Source: Dasyornis broadbenti (taxonomy: Eukaryota; Chordata; Aves; Passeriformes; Dasyornithidae). Taken from it: a DNA stretch of 64,000 nt. Location of the stretch: the NCBI GenBank assembly GCA_013397935.1, contig VZRN01004247.1:62001-126000 (forward strand), in the 5' to 3' direction. Position 1 is the first letter of the stretch; every line of letters begins with the position of its first letter. The position numbers were made by a program, and so were the translations under genes. Positions 26,501 through 36,952 of the stretch are shown here, in pieces. The notes under the pieces are model-generated. The model had not been told where the DNA came from, ran no database searches, and saw only the letters and a list, made by a program, of their open reading frames with translations.

Positions 26501-29500
26501 TGAAAAGTACAAACCAGCCTTAGCACTCATTTTCTACAATATATCTGAAACTGCAGTTGAATAGAAAATCATGAAAAAACAGACTTTATAACAGAAGTTG
26601 GCCTTATGGCCAGCTACATTTTCTTTTTGACACTTAAGTCTTTTCCTGGTGTGATAGAAAATTCTGGAATTTATTTAATGAGCCTGAGAATCTCATTTTG
26701 GTAAAATAAGCCTGTAAAATACAAATGTATGTCATTATGTTCGCCAAGCTTTTGAAATCTAAGAGTAATTACTGGTGTCTCTTGTAATTCAGGGGAGATG
26801 ACAGGTTGCGGTAATGACTTACCTTAAGAATATGTTACAATAATCTACACTAATAGCTGATTTTCCATGCATTTCCTGGTTTCTCCTTTGGTTTAGGAGA
26901 GATATACAGACAATGTCATTATCTCTGAAAAGTGGAGGCCTACAATGGATGACAGAACAGTGTTTGCAGCCCACTTAAAGCATGGTGGTAATTAGCTTTA
27001 GACAAATTGGAAAGTTGCTGCAGAACAGAGTAATCATGGAGAAGAAAGTAGGCGCCTGAAACTTACCACTGCATGATTTGTGTGTATAAATAGTGACAGA
27101 TACGTCAACTGTCAGTCTTTTATATTGCATTTCAATATCCATTTTTGTTTTCAAGAAAGTCTGTATTGTGCTATGCACACTTGAACCCAACAATTGGAAT
27201 CCACAGGGACTGTATGCTCACGTAAGGTTGTTTCTTCCCATCAGGATAACAGGGCCGTGAGGAGATCTCTAACACAGCACAAAGCTTTGGGAGAGCTTTG
27301 ACAACACTTTAGTGAGGATCAAAGATCTTGAAAAGATGCAGAACTTCAGTCTTGAAACTGAGTATCTTGCTCTCTCTTGACAGCATATTCAGCATGGAGT
27401 CATGTGATACAGCCTGTAGTTTACTAGCTGTGTATACAGAGCCCTGCCACAATGTTGCTCTTCATCAAAGGAAAAAGCAGTGTCCTCAGTAACCATGAAA
27501 ACATCTGTTGTACATCAGACGGAATTTCTGCATCGTTCAGTGTAACAATAATGAAATGTTGACAGGTCTGTAACAACCAACCAGCAGAAACCTGGTACAA
27601 CTCAGTATAGTGGAGGCATAGATGACAAGCTGTGGTGTAACCTTCAGGTCTTAACTTATATAGCCTAGATTTTTTGTGCCCCTTTCTCCCCTCCTACTCC
27701 AACATCCTGATTTATCCCAGCATTGCTTGGTGACTGAATTGCCACTTGCACCTCTATAAACCGAAGTGTTTCAGCCTACCTGTGTACTGCGTAGAACATG
27801 GACAGATGGAATGACAGCAGCTGTTATTCCTTTTGGATGCCTTCCTTAACTTGAATTTATCATGTTGTCCTTTATCGTTTTATTCTGTGGAAATTTTCTT
27901 TTATCTGTTTCTCTATATGCACTTTTATGCTAGTATAGCACAGTATTCAAAACAGGGACTTGTTTCTGTGTCATGTTTCTTTCTGAAGTTCTTAAAAGAC
28001 TTCACACTTTAACCAAAAATATTCTGTCTAGTTTGTTTTTTGAATCCTATTCAGGGTTGCAGGAGCCACTGTATTGGGATGGGATCATCAAAGGCTATGT
28101 GTAAGTTAGTATGATTGCATTCATGATGATCATGCTGCCTGTGTTCATGGTATTTGGGTTAATCTTGCTCAGTGATACTTTGAGATCTAGTGTTTCTATC
28201 AGAAATGTTAAAATAGAACCCAACCTTCAAGGACTGCAAATGCATTTTATTCATTGTTTACCTGCTCACACAGCCTACATACTTAGCTGGGCCCAAGGAG
28301 GTCTTGTGAAGCCAAGACCGTAGGCAGCAAGATCCAAGACTAATTCTGCAAGGGATTAATTCTCAGTGTTGATGAGAGAATTTTCCTGACTCCATACCAA
28401 GCTGTGAAGTTCACTAGGAATCTCTACAGCCCTTTTTGAGCACCCATGTGATTGTTGTAGTGAAAGCAGATGCTTTAAGAACTAAGTGACTCAGTGCTTC
28501 AAGAGGCAAGTGAGAGCATACACTAAAAAATCAGTTGTTTTAAAGGCGACATTGCCAGAAACAAATGTAAAGCTGCACTCACAGGCTGCAAAAACAGTCC
28601 TGTGTCTAGAATACTATCTTATGGAAATTCTGTGAGAGATGAGATGCATTCTCTGTACTTCTGCGTCTCTCAGAGGTAGCACAAACAGCTTAAAGGATTA
28701 GTATAGAAGATGGCTTTGAACTTACTTGAGAACTGACTGAAATCTATTGACAGCTGATGTCTGCTCAGTGCAAATAGATACACATTTTTCTATCCTTTAT
28801 CCTGAACCAGAAGATGAACTGGATATGTCATGTAATGGTATGCTGGGTAGGAATTTATTTCTCACCCCTAAATACGCATATTTCCCTGTATTTGATTTCA
28901 GGTTGCAGAGCTGTGCCTTACAATTAGGATGGAAAGTATAAAACATATCTATGACTGATTAAAAAACAAAGTAACAACCCAATATGGATCCACAAGACAA
29001 CAGTTTTAGAATAGGCAGAGAGAGAAGGCAGTGGCTGGATGGACCTAGAGACTACTAGTCACTCTAACATCTGTGTCTTGTCACAAATGTCATCAAGTTG
29101 TAAGACACTAGTGTTGTTCAAGTACGTCTAGGAGGGCGAATCCTTTTTCAGGATTTCCAGAGCTACTGTCTCTCAGGTTATCAATCCAACATGCTTCAGT
29201 TCAAGATCTGGCAGGAGTTGGAAGAAATCTAGGAGTCCTTCCATTAACTGACGATAGCAACACCTGAAGAGGCCATTTTCACTGCTTGCCTTTTCTAAGG
29301 CTTAAATCCTGTTGATATTAATGGGGCAACTTGTGTATCTGTCTGCCTAGGTATCTAAATGCCTTTAAGACTTGCTTGTTCATGTCTTTGTGCTTCAAGT
29401 TTCTATTTCTTCTAAGAAAGAACAATAAGCACTTTCCTATCACACATTTAAACACCAAAGTTATTGAGGTCTATGAATATTTCTTCCCATTGGTGGAATG

Positions 29501-30727
29501 AGGAGAAAAAGAAACAAAGGAGAAAAGACAAGATTTTGAAGGCGTCTGCACAGATATTAAACCTCTGCCTATGCAGAGTCTAGGTTTATCATATAATTAG
29601 GAGCAGTCTGAGTAAAAACTGTTGTTATGAGGGATGCTTAATATAATAATAGATGCATTAAAAACCTCTAGAGGAAAAAGCTTGTAAGGGCTGAGAGATT
29701 TGTGTGTATATTACCAAAGCTGCTGAAGGAACTTATTTGAGGCAGGGTGTTCTAGAGATCTCCAGGAGTCACCTGAAAAAGCACCATTGAAAGTCTCAGT
29801 AGTAACAGGCAGGCATCACTGTTAGACATGTTGCTCTGGATCAAGAGGTAGGAGTGACAAGGAGCAGGCAAGGGCATAACTAATCCTTGCCATCACTGAT
29901 TTCTGCTGGGCTTTGTGTTGATCCTCAGCAAAGCAAACTGAATACTGATCATCTGCCACATCTGTCTCTTGGCACAACCGTACACATGATAATGATGCAG
30001 CAGATTGAGTGCTAATGACTCAGCTACAAACAGTGAGCCACACACCTAAGAATGAAGTAGCTAGTTGCCTCCTCATAGCCCAGAAGTGGAATACCAGAAG
30101 AATTCCTGGAAGAATTCAGACATGACAGGAATTAATAGTGATTCTTCAAGAATATTTTGGTATCAGCCTTGATTCCTTAGAATAGTGCACAATTACATAC
30201 CACTTAGCTGCATGACCAGTTCGGAACAGCAAGTTTATAAAATCCTTTCTCTCTTCCTCCCCTTTTCCCTACTATAATTTGAAAGTCCTTTTCTGTCCTT
30301 TGGTCCTCAATCATCAGGTGCAAGTAAGAAGAGCTTTTCCTTGGACTCATAGTTGTATTTTTCAACCATGAGAGGCAGACAGACAGGTGGACTCATAATC
30401 AAAAGGGGGAGACAGCAAAGACTTTGTTTTCTGCCTCCAAGCTGAGCTTGTACACCAGAAAGACCTCAGTCTTCCATGATACTCTGAACTCAGGCACAAC
30501 TACTCTATGTCTACATTACTTCTGATACTTTGGCATTGCTATTCTCACTGAGAAAGTCTGAACTGAGGAAGTTTGGTGTGATCAACTGCTTGTACTTCTT
30601 TAATGCTATCCACTAGTAACGCAAAATTTTGTGGGCTTTTCAATATAGAGCTGAATCTCTTATGTGTTGTTAAACCTAAAAGACTATATTGAGGTTAAAA
30701 CCATAAGCTTTATATAAGGTACTAAAG
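20561..30727. other. Unannotated 10 kb stretch
   Basis: I recognise no gene, exon, RNA gene or transposon here. All open frames are shorter than 95 codons, and most overlap open frames on the other strand. The stretch is probably intergenic. A slightly GC-richer patch at about 20.85-21.25 kb carries no CpG island. Confidence 0.4.
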
Positions 30728-31218
30728 GGGTCTTGCAGGCCACACATGGAATACTCTGCTCAGGTTTGGTCCCTGGCATGCAAAAAGAGACGTGGACAGG
30801 CTGGAAAGGGTCCACAAAAGGGCCAGAAAGATTATCAAAGGACTGAGAAGACTGCCGTACAAGGAAAGGCTGAGAGAGATGGGTTTGTTAAGCTTTGAAA
30901 AAAGAAGGCTTAGGGGAGGCCTCATCACCATGTTCCAGGATTTAAAGCGTGGCTAAAAGAAGAAGGAGACTCTTTTTACAGGGCATCACATGGAGAAGAT
31001 GAGACATAATAGGTACAAGTTACTTCTGGGGAGATTCTTATTAGACTCCAGAAGAAAATTTTTCACGAGAACAATCAGCCATTGGAATAACCTCCCCAGG
31101 AAAATGGTGTATTCCCCAACATTAGACACTATTTAGATTTGTCTAGATAGTGCATTTGCCAGTAAAGTTTGGACCAGGTCATCCTTCAAGTCCCTTCCAG
31201 TTGGTATCCTATGATTCA
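30728..31218 (+). mobile_element. CR1 LINE 3' portion, old and degraded
   Basis: The plus strand follows the CR1 layout: the degraded end of the ORF2 reading frame (CATGGAATACTCTGCTCAGG, then GGGTCCACAAAAGGGCCAGA, then CGTACAAGGAAAGGCTGAGA, then CAGCCATTGGAATAACCTCC), a short 3' untranslated part, and the terminal GTCCCTTCCAGTTGGTATCC followed by ATGATTC. The CR1 ORF2 C-terminus is known to encode conserved residues around R-x-N-F-F-T and H-W-N-R-L-P; here stops and indels destroy the frame. The element is 5'-truncated, as nearly all CR1 copies are, and clearly inactive. Confidence 0.85.
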
Positions 31219-32099
31219 CTTACCTGCATAAGTAATAACATATGGAATCAATTCAAGAGTACCCAAAGCTGGAACAATAGATAAGCTTGCTGGAATGTTG
31301 GAAATATGTATGAAACGGTAATAACTTATTAACTTGGGAGGGTGATGGCACCCCATCATCTGGAACTGTCAAAAATGTATTACTTGAACAGTAATACGAC
31401 TTGTTATAGAAATGACTGACTCTGAACTTGAATAAAATTTTGTGACTATATTATAGGGAATAAAAATGCAACACACATTCTTTTTGAACTCATTTAACCT
31501 GCCTAATCCACACCATCAATCAACAAGACCACTTGACTAATGTTGTTATTAAAATGCCGGTGTTGTTTATAGTCACTGCATAGTCACTATCTTCTTATTT
31601 AAATGTTTTTACAACAAGTCTTCACAGTTTCTTTAAAAAAAAAACCAAACAAGGCAGGTAGCGAAAACACCAGGTGCAGTGGTGTCCTGGTTTAAGAAAA
31701 GGTTGCACATTTATTCCCATGCCACTCTTTCAATCCCCTAATAGATCAATGAAGAGTTGCTCTGTGGCTGGGCTGTGGTACTTTACTAAGATCCAGCTAT
31801 CCCTCATACCTGGTTTCTGTACTAGATAAAATCTGGCCTTTACAGGAAACACTAAGTGCCTTCTTGTGATGTTGCTACTAGAGCAGATGGTCCGGCCACT
31901 GCTGTGGGGAATGACTTGTGATTTAAACTCAGGATCTCAGTAAGAAATTGTGAGTCATTCAGGTGTCTATGAGATTAAGGTGCTATTAAAAGAAGAATGC
32001 TTTTGCATCCTTAGGCTTTTAGTAAGTTGTGGTCATATATGTTACCAGATGGGGTCAGTAATTCTAAATGTACATGGCAGGCTCTTCTGAAAGTGCAAT
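31219..32099. other. Unannotated stretch between CR1 and gypsy relic
   Basis: Nothing certain. If the minus-strand retrotransposon once had a 3' LTR, its remains should lie here. I found no convincing repeat of this sequence beyond the other end of the relic (35.3-36.6 kb). Confidence 0.4.
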
Positions 32100-32451
32100 T
32101 CCCTGGGAATGTTACACAGTCACTGACTCACAGGGTGGCCTTCCTTGTGTGACACACTCCTCTGTCTTTCGAACTCTCTTGGCATCCATTCTGTTGTTCT
32201 GCTTTCACAGGTATGAGTTTTCTGTCTTGGACAAATGGCATGGGCTCCAGGAACTCTCCAAGTCATTTTTGGATTGCTGTTTTTCCTGATCTGTCTCCTT
32301 AGATAGCTACAAGTCCCCAAGGGCTCTTTATACCCATTCCTAGTTGAACAGGCACTCTTGTTTCCAATTTTCCATTGAATGAAATGTCAGCAAATGACAA
32401 GCCATGCTTTGCTGGTGCCATGCTCTGATTTAACAGGGCTGAATATGGCCT

Positions 32452-32769
32452 CTATCGTTTTTCACTAGTAGGTGCTTTATTATTTTGACACTGCTTTCTA
32501 CCAACCTGTTGTACTGGAAATAATGGGGACTTACAGTGACATGCCTTGTACCTACCTCTCTGCAAACTTCTAAATCTCATGTTCATTAAAGGTGTTTTGT
32601 TGTCAGACATTACTAACATAGGTACTCTAAAATGCAGCAAGGATAGTACTGTCATGGACAAATGACTTCTTAGATTTTCTTCTACACAGGAATGAATTTG
32701 ATAGTCTTGGACATAAAGAACTTTATTTTCTCCCAGAAACAGTGAAAAATCTGTGCCTTCTTTGCTCTA
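32452..32769 (-). pseudogene. Integrase catalytic-core remnant (still open for 106 codons)
   Basis: A continuous minus-strand frame runs between stops from 32769 to 32452. It begins with EGTDFSLF (GTDF at 32746-32757), matching the block with the first catalytic Asp. It continues with VQDYQIHS, corresponding to the V-V-D-Y-x-S-x block, and then VPMLVMSDNKTP, corresponding to the G-I-P-x-x-x-x-S-D-N-G block with the second catalytic Asp (MSDN at 32599-32610). The two Asp are 49 codons apart, a little short of the roughly 55 usual in this family. Later HCKSPLF fits the H-x-T-S-S-P block. The third acidic residue (Glu) is not found in frame at its expected place, so D,D-35-E is incomplete. After the stop, RPYSALLNQS in the same frame resembles the next conserved block. 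Inactive as an integrase. Confidence 0.78.
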
Positions 32770-32799
32770 GGGCATTACAGTTTTTTCCCCTCCTTCCAC

Positions 32800-32960
32800 C
32801 ACCTACATCTTTACCTCTCCTTCTGCCCTGTGCAACAAGCATAACAACAATTTCCTCAAACTTGCTCTTTATCTGAGGCTGGTGTAAAATATCATTGGTC
32901 CTATTTTTAGATTTTAAATCTGTAAAAGATTCTCTGCATGTCCTTTTTAACACCTTTCCC
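32800..32960 (-). pseudogene. Integrase HHCC zinc-binding remnant
   Basis: Just upstream of the integrase core the minus strand shows RIFYRF followed, after several stops, by NCCYACCTG (about 32825-32855). The known HHCC domain ends with two cysteines two residues apart, after an R-A-R-x-x-F-W-P-G-M-type block. Order and distance to the core (about 25 codons) agree, but the histidines cannot be placed with confidence and the frame is broken, so this assignment rests largely on context. Confidence 0.45.
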
Positions 32961-33319
32961 CTCTCATGTCAGAAGATTTAATTTGCATTGAAACAAAGAC
33001 AAACTTAACAATTAAATTTAACCGTTTTAAACCTATTATAATTTTAAGGGGTAGAGCCTGACTTTTAGCTATTATGCACCACTTGAAGCAACTGCTATTA
33101 TCTGTGGCACTGGCCCCAATTACTTTTTGTAGGGGTGTGCCCTCAACAATGTCTGTAACAATCAAAGTTCACGTTTCGTCTGACGCCAGATAGATATTTT
33201 TTCTTAAAGAGCTTGTGTGTGCAACAGATATAAAATCTAGTTCTGGATATATTTTATTCATGGCTCCTTTGCAACATATTCCAGAGATCATGTGTCTACT
33301 GATCATCAGATCTTCCTTA

Positions 33320-33450
33320 GTTTTTATGAAACACTCAAATCATATATTTGAAACCAAAATACTTTTGTAGCTTTTTTGCTTGTGGGAAAGGTTAGGCTGA
33401 GAATTTCCAGGTCCCTTAGGCTGTAAAGAGTTTTATGATCAGTTTTAGCT
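33320..33450 (-). pseudogene. RNase H remnant of the gypsy element
   Basis: On the minus strand the motif TDHK is intact at 33432-33443, followed by L and, about 30 codons later, QIYDL at 33336-33350. In animal gypsy-type RNase H the T-D-H-K-P-L motif holds the last catalytic aspartate and is followed, 20-30 residues on, by a conserved Q-x-Y-D/F block before the P-G-K-E linker. The spacing and the run of hydrophobic and basic residues fit. The earlier RNase H motifs (Q-C-D-A-S region) are not recognisable, and stops follow soon after, so this is only the C-terminal part of a dead domain. Confidence 0.68.
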
Positions 33451-33590
33451 CATAATTCTTTCATGCATGAAGACATGAAGCTTTAACAGCTATGGAGTAA
33501 AGCCAAATCTTCCTTCTTTATTTATGTACACTATCACCCAGTTTGTTTTATGGGTAAGTGACTGCTCTCAAAGTCTGACTATACAACTTC

Positions 33591-33615
33591 AAAAAAAAAA
33601 ATTAAAAAAAAAAAA
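33591..33615. repeat. A-rich tract inside the gypsy relic
   Basis: Eleven A, then TT, then twelve A on the plus strand, lying between the reverse transcriptase and RNase H remnants. It is a later low-complexity expansion or insertion that further interrupts the pol frame. Confidence 0.85.
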
Positions 33616-33899
33616 TCAGTATTCTCAGTAGAAGAATCCAAAGTTTCTGCTTAGATACCATCTCTGTCATTGAGATATCTTTAGTTAATGTCTTCAGGTT
33701 TCCAGATGTTTTTGTAGCAGACAAATCCTATGTCTGTTAAAGTTTTCTAGACCAGCATTCAGCATGCTGAGGCGGGTTAACTGAGCAGACATTTCTTTAC
33801 ATACTTTGTGTTTGTTTCAGCAAGTCCATACTCCTCCATCTTAGTGTGCCCAGTCTGTATCACCCCACCACACTCACCTTGCTCTGCTGGATTTTATTT

Positions 33900-34330
33900 C
33901 CATAATAAGGAATTTTTGTTTAGCTTTCGCCCTACAGTTTGTTTCTCATGCAAGGTTTATGAAATATCTGACTGCATTTTTCTCATATTTTTCTTAGATC
34001 AAAATGTCACAATACAGACTTTTGTATTGGATATGCTATCAAAAATGTGCTGTATACTTCTATGAACTGTGCAGCTCAAAGGGGAACAGTATCTCCCAAA
34101 GGTGATGTTGGGGCTATGTGAACATTTGCCTTGCTTTGTGTCCCATGTAGAAATGCATTTGGGATCAACCACCTGTCCAATGCTTTCTTCTTTTATGTGG
34201 GAAATACTTCCCACTGTTTATAATTTTTGTCCTCTGAGTGTACATGTAAGTGAAACCTCCTTTTTTTCTGTCAGTGACTAGACCTTCATTGATGGAGCTC
34301 TGCTTACTTTGCAGCTAAGTGCGTCATCTC
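33900..34330 (-). pseudogene. Reverse transcriptase remnant of the gypsy element
   Basis: The frame opened at 34214 reads CISTWDTKQG, which matches the catalytic L-D-x-x-x-G block (first catalytic Asp kept, codon 34140-34142), and then NITFGRY, matching the T-P-F-G-R-Y block (FGRY at 34089-34100). About ten codons are missing between FGRY and the expected Y-x-D-D site. That site, near 34004-34019, is disrupted by what looks like a single-base deletion, and the frame then ends at a stop at 33999. Further downstream LNKN at the place of the L-K-L-N-x-x-K block is still visible. Upstream traces of the D-P-x-x-L-N and Y-P-L-P-T blocks occur in another frame near 34.2 kb. The enzyme cannot be active. 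Confidence 0.72.
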
Positions 34331-34764
34331 CCTTCAGTTCTGAGGCATTTTCTTGGTAGCATGGTGGCAACTTGTCTGGAAACCTTGTTCCAAAAGTTTT
34401 TGGGTTAGATTTCTGTGTTGTGTTTGCAATAGCAGATGCCCTCAGACAAATATAAGAATAGCATAAGCACATCTGCTTCCCTCTTCTGGGCTCCAGTAGG
34501 TTGTTCCTGTGTTGCTGAGCCAAAGATGGTATCATAATTTAAGACCAGTGGGTTTTTTCAGTTGCTAGTGTCCAGATTCTGGCAGTGCTCTAGTGCGTAA
34601 GTGCCCAATTTAAAAGCTTGTAATTGTCACGGTTGCTTCCAGACTGACAGTTCAGCTCTCTGATGACGCAGCACTGTCTATTGCTCCTAATTACTTCTAC
34701 AGAGGTTTCCTCTGCATTACTGTTGTTGCTGCCACTCTCTTGTTGTTGATGGGCTTTTTCTCTT

Positions 34765-35240
34765 CCTGTGCATACTCTTGTATTGCTTGCGCACCGTTGG
34801 TGAGTGGCACTTGCTTGTAATTCCTGTCCCTCTTCCCAAATGCTGGGCATTGTTCTGATTTCTATTGTTTTCATACTCTGTACATCTTGGGTTTTTCATT
34901 GTGAAACATTTGTTTTTCCATGTCCTGTCCTTTATCTTTAAAATCTTTGATTCCCTAAAATAACAATTTTTGTCTGGACTGGGTGAATCCTTTGCTTGAC
35001 AGATGTGGATTGTCTTGCTGAGGATCAATTATGGACCTTCCCAGTAGACCAAGGTCTACTCTGTTTAGCCAGGACCCAACCTCTCAAAAGTGTCTGATGA
35101 GGCAGTTGGTCAGAGATTATCCACCTTCTCGTCTGCTTTAACCCTCTGCTTAAAAGCATCACGTGCATCTATCTCTTTTTTATAGAATGCCTTACATTTC
35201 TGTAATGAGCCTTGAAATTCATCTGTCTTTGCCAAACTAA
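34765..35240 (-). pseudogene. gag-like remnant of the gypsy element with zinc-knuckle trace
   Basis: At 35115-35185 one minus-strand frame reads KEIDARDAFKQRVKADEKVD before a stop, which resembles the helical gag segment in which a basic stretch precedes an E-x-V-D motif. At 34765-34855 the DNA resembles a retrotransposon CCHC zinc knuckle: a CCCAGCATTTGGGAAG stretch (usually coding P-A-F-G-K after a cysteine), then AAGTGCCACTCACC, then AAGAGTATGCA, close to the usual spacing. Indels split these parts into different frames, so no complete CCHC finger is encoded. A possible protease trace lies between this piece and the reverse transcriptase (NTG at the expected D-T-G site, about 34502-34516) but is too weak to annotate. 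Support comes mainly from position and order. Confidence 0.5.
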
Positions 35241-35300
35241 CTGAAAACTGGTTCCATAACCATGGAAAATACTAATTTCTTTAACACCGAGTATTAACAG

Positions 35301-36620
35301 ATACAATGTCTGCTGCTGCTACCAGTTCCTTGCAGATACAGATTATTTACATTTCAATTCATGGGAGAGTTTAGATAAGTATGGAAATTCCCTGAGGTGC
35401 CTCTACTTTTTACCAGTTGGGAGTAAAAAATTACCTGCTTTGCAATCCCAGAGCTTCAGCCAAGGAAGTTATTTATGAAGAGATGGAAAGCTGGCAGCTT
35501 TTTTTCTTTTTCTTATTTCTGGTCTTGGTCTATTACTTTGCTTGGGAGATGGTTTATACAAATTTAATTAGTAAGAAACTAATAATGTTTGTCTTTCTTG
35601 GTACCATACTTTTGTAATTGATGTGGCCATAGATGAAAGCCTCAGAATGATGTTTACTTCTAAATCATCCAGGTTCTGTTCAAAAATATGCCTCTGTAAA
35701 TCTGCTGAAAGTAGCAACGTGTTGCTGAACAAAAAGCAGATTTGTAGATCCAAATACACAATTATGATATAAAAATTAAGCCTACCCTTGAATACTGCCT
35801 AGATATCAGTGGAAGACTCAGAGAAGGTTAAGTAAATTAATTAAATTTTTAGTGTAATCTATGAACTAGAATTAAACATGGAATACAGGCTTCTGCCTTG
35901 AAAGTGCCAGACCCACCAGACCTATAAGGGCTTTAATTCATGTCAGCTCCAAATCTCTCTAGTTCCTACACTGTGGAGGGTATTTTACTCAAGACTCAGG
36001 AACTACCTGTTAAATTCACAACAACCACAATAAATTATGCTAATCTGGACAAACGCACCCATATTCCAGAGTGAAGGTATTCACATGGAGAACTAGATAT
36101 TCACAATATTGACATAAAAAATGCATTCTGGTTATAAAAAGAATATTAATTTTAGAAAAAACTCCCCATGAAGGAAAGACACACATGCAAACAGATTGAA
36201 GGCATAGTGTAATTGTGTAACTGAAATGCTGATGGTCCAGAAGAAAAGGAGTTTAAGGTGTTTAAAGAGTGAATGCCCAAGCTCGCAGGTGGAGTACCTA
36301 TACTTTGCTGTGCTGCAGGGCTTTACTGCTTATCTCCAACACAGGCTGTCCTGCTTAGGAGTTAGATGTTTATAAGTGAAGTTAAGGGAAGAAAAGTGGG
36401 CATCTAGGCTGCGTAAATAGGTCCAATTTCTCTTTTAGGGCAGCCACTGAACACAATTCCAGGTCATGGGGATCCTCTCTATCATCCTAAATATGAGCTG
36501 AGTTTGGTCCAGGGGGTGTGTGGGTCTCGTGTGTCATTGAACCAGCAGCAAGGGAAGACTGAGAAAGGGGAACAACCCAGTAACATTACAAATTCAGCTT
36601 GTCCTAGTGAATACTAATGC
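35301..36620. other. Unannotated stretch between gypsy relic and promoter
   Basis: No gene recognised. The 5' LTR and leader of the minus-strand relic would be expected in this interval. I could not identify a direct repeat shared with 31.2-32.1 kb. Confidence 0.4.
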
Positions 36621-36621
36621 C

Positions 36622-36903
36622 TGAAAAATTTATAGAGGGATGTGTTCATGTCTGAAGCAACTGCCTTGTGGATTTGCTGATCGTGCAGGAGCGCTATGCA
36701 AAACGGGAGGAGGAGGAGGCAAGGAAGGGAGGGTGGCTCTAGGACCCATACGAGCCTTCCCGAGCAGGAGGTGGGAATTTTCCTCCAAGGCAGCAGGAGC
36801 CCGAGCCCGGTCTCAGAGCTCCTGCGGAGCCCGCAGGAAGAGCCTGGCACGTCCCCTCCAGAGCCGCGCACCCGGGTAGGAGCTGCCCGCATCCCACAGA
36901 GCC
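36622..36903 (+). promoter_or_regulatory. CpG-rich promoter / 5' UTR segment
   Basis: In an otherwise CpG-poor window this segment, especially 36680-36900, has roughly fifteen CpG and is clearly GC-rich. A TATA-like TTTATAG occurs near 36629. GGGAATTTTCC at 36773-36783 matches the NF-kappaB site consensus closely. The segment leads directly into the ATG and splice donor at 36904-36952, so it plausibly contains the transcription start and 5' untranslated region. The exact start site cannot be set from sequence. The two plus-strand open frames crossing it (36640-36879 and 36696-36950) are in other frames and are probably GC artefacts. Confidence 0.45.
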
Positions 36904-36946
36904 ATGAACCGGCTACCACAGCTGGTGCTGTGGGTCACCACAGTGG
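36904..36946 (+). CDS. Putative first coding exon: signal peptide of an unidentified secreted or membrane protein
   Basis: The ATG at 36904 has G at -3 (moderate Kozak context). It opens MNRLPQLVLWVTTV plus the first base of the next codon, then meets GTAAGG, a strong splice donor, at 36947. The peptide has the shape of a signal peptide start: a short polar, basic N-region (N, R) followed by a hydrophobic core LVLWV. The exon therefore ends in phase 1, common for first exons of extracellular and receptor proteins. The CpG-rich segment directly upstream and the NF-kappaB-like motif fit a regulated promoter. I do not recognise the family; faint similarity to immune-receptor leader peptides is not evidence. 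No following exon is certain in the remaining 27 kb, so intron 1 would be long. The alternative is a chance ATG and donor in a GC-rich patch. Confidence 0.42.
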
Positions 36947-36952
36947 GTAAGG

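Larger units (their letters stand above)
32100..35300 (-). mobile_element. Decayed Ty3/gypsy-type LTR retrotransposon body
   Basis: On the minus strand I recognise, from high to low coordinate, a gag piece with a zinc-knuckle remnant (about 35.2-34.76 kb), reverse transcriptase motifs (about 34.3-33.9 kb), an RNase H motif (33.3-33.45 kb), an integrase zinc-binding remnant (32.83 kb) and an integrase catalytic core (32.77-32.45 kb). Integrase after RNase H is the Ty3/gypsy and retrovirus order, not Ty1/copia. FGRY in the reverse transcriptase and TDHK in RNase H are typical of the K02A2.6-like gypsy proteins found in many animals. FGRY to TDHK is about 650 bases and TDHK to the first integrase aspartate about 680, near the expected distances. 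Many stops and frameshifts make it non-functional. LTRs, primer-binding site and target duplication were not found, so the limits are approximate. Confidence 0.75.

Noticed and set aside
31684..31700. TGTCCTGGTTTAAG, similar to the start of some avian LTRs
   Set aside because: The sequence after it does not continue like an LTR, and no matching end or target duplication was seen.
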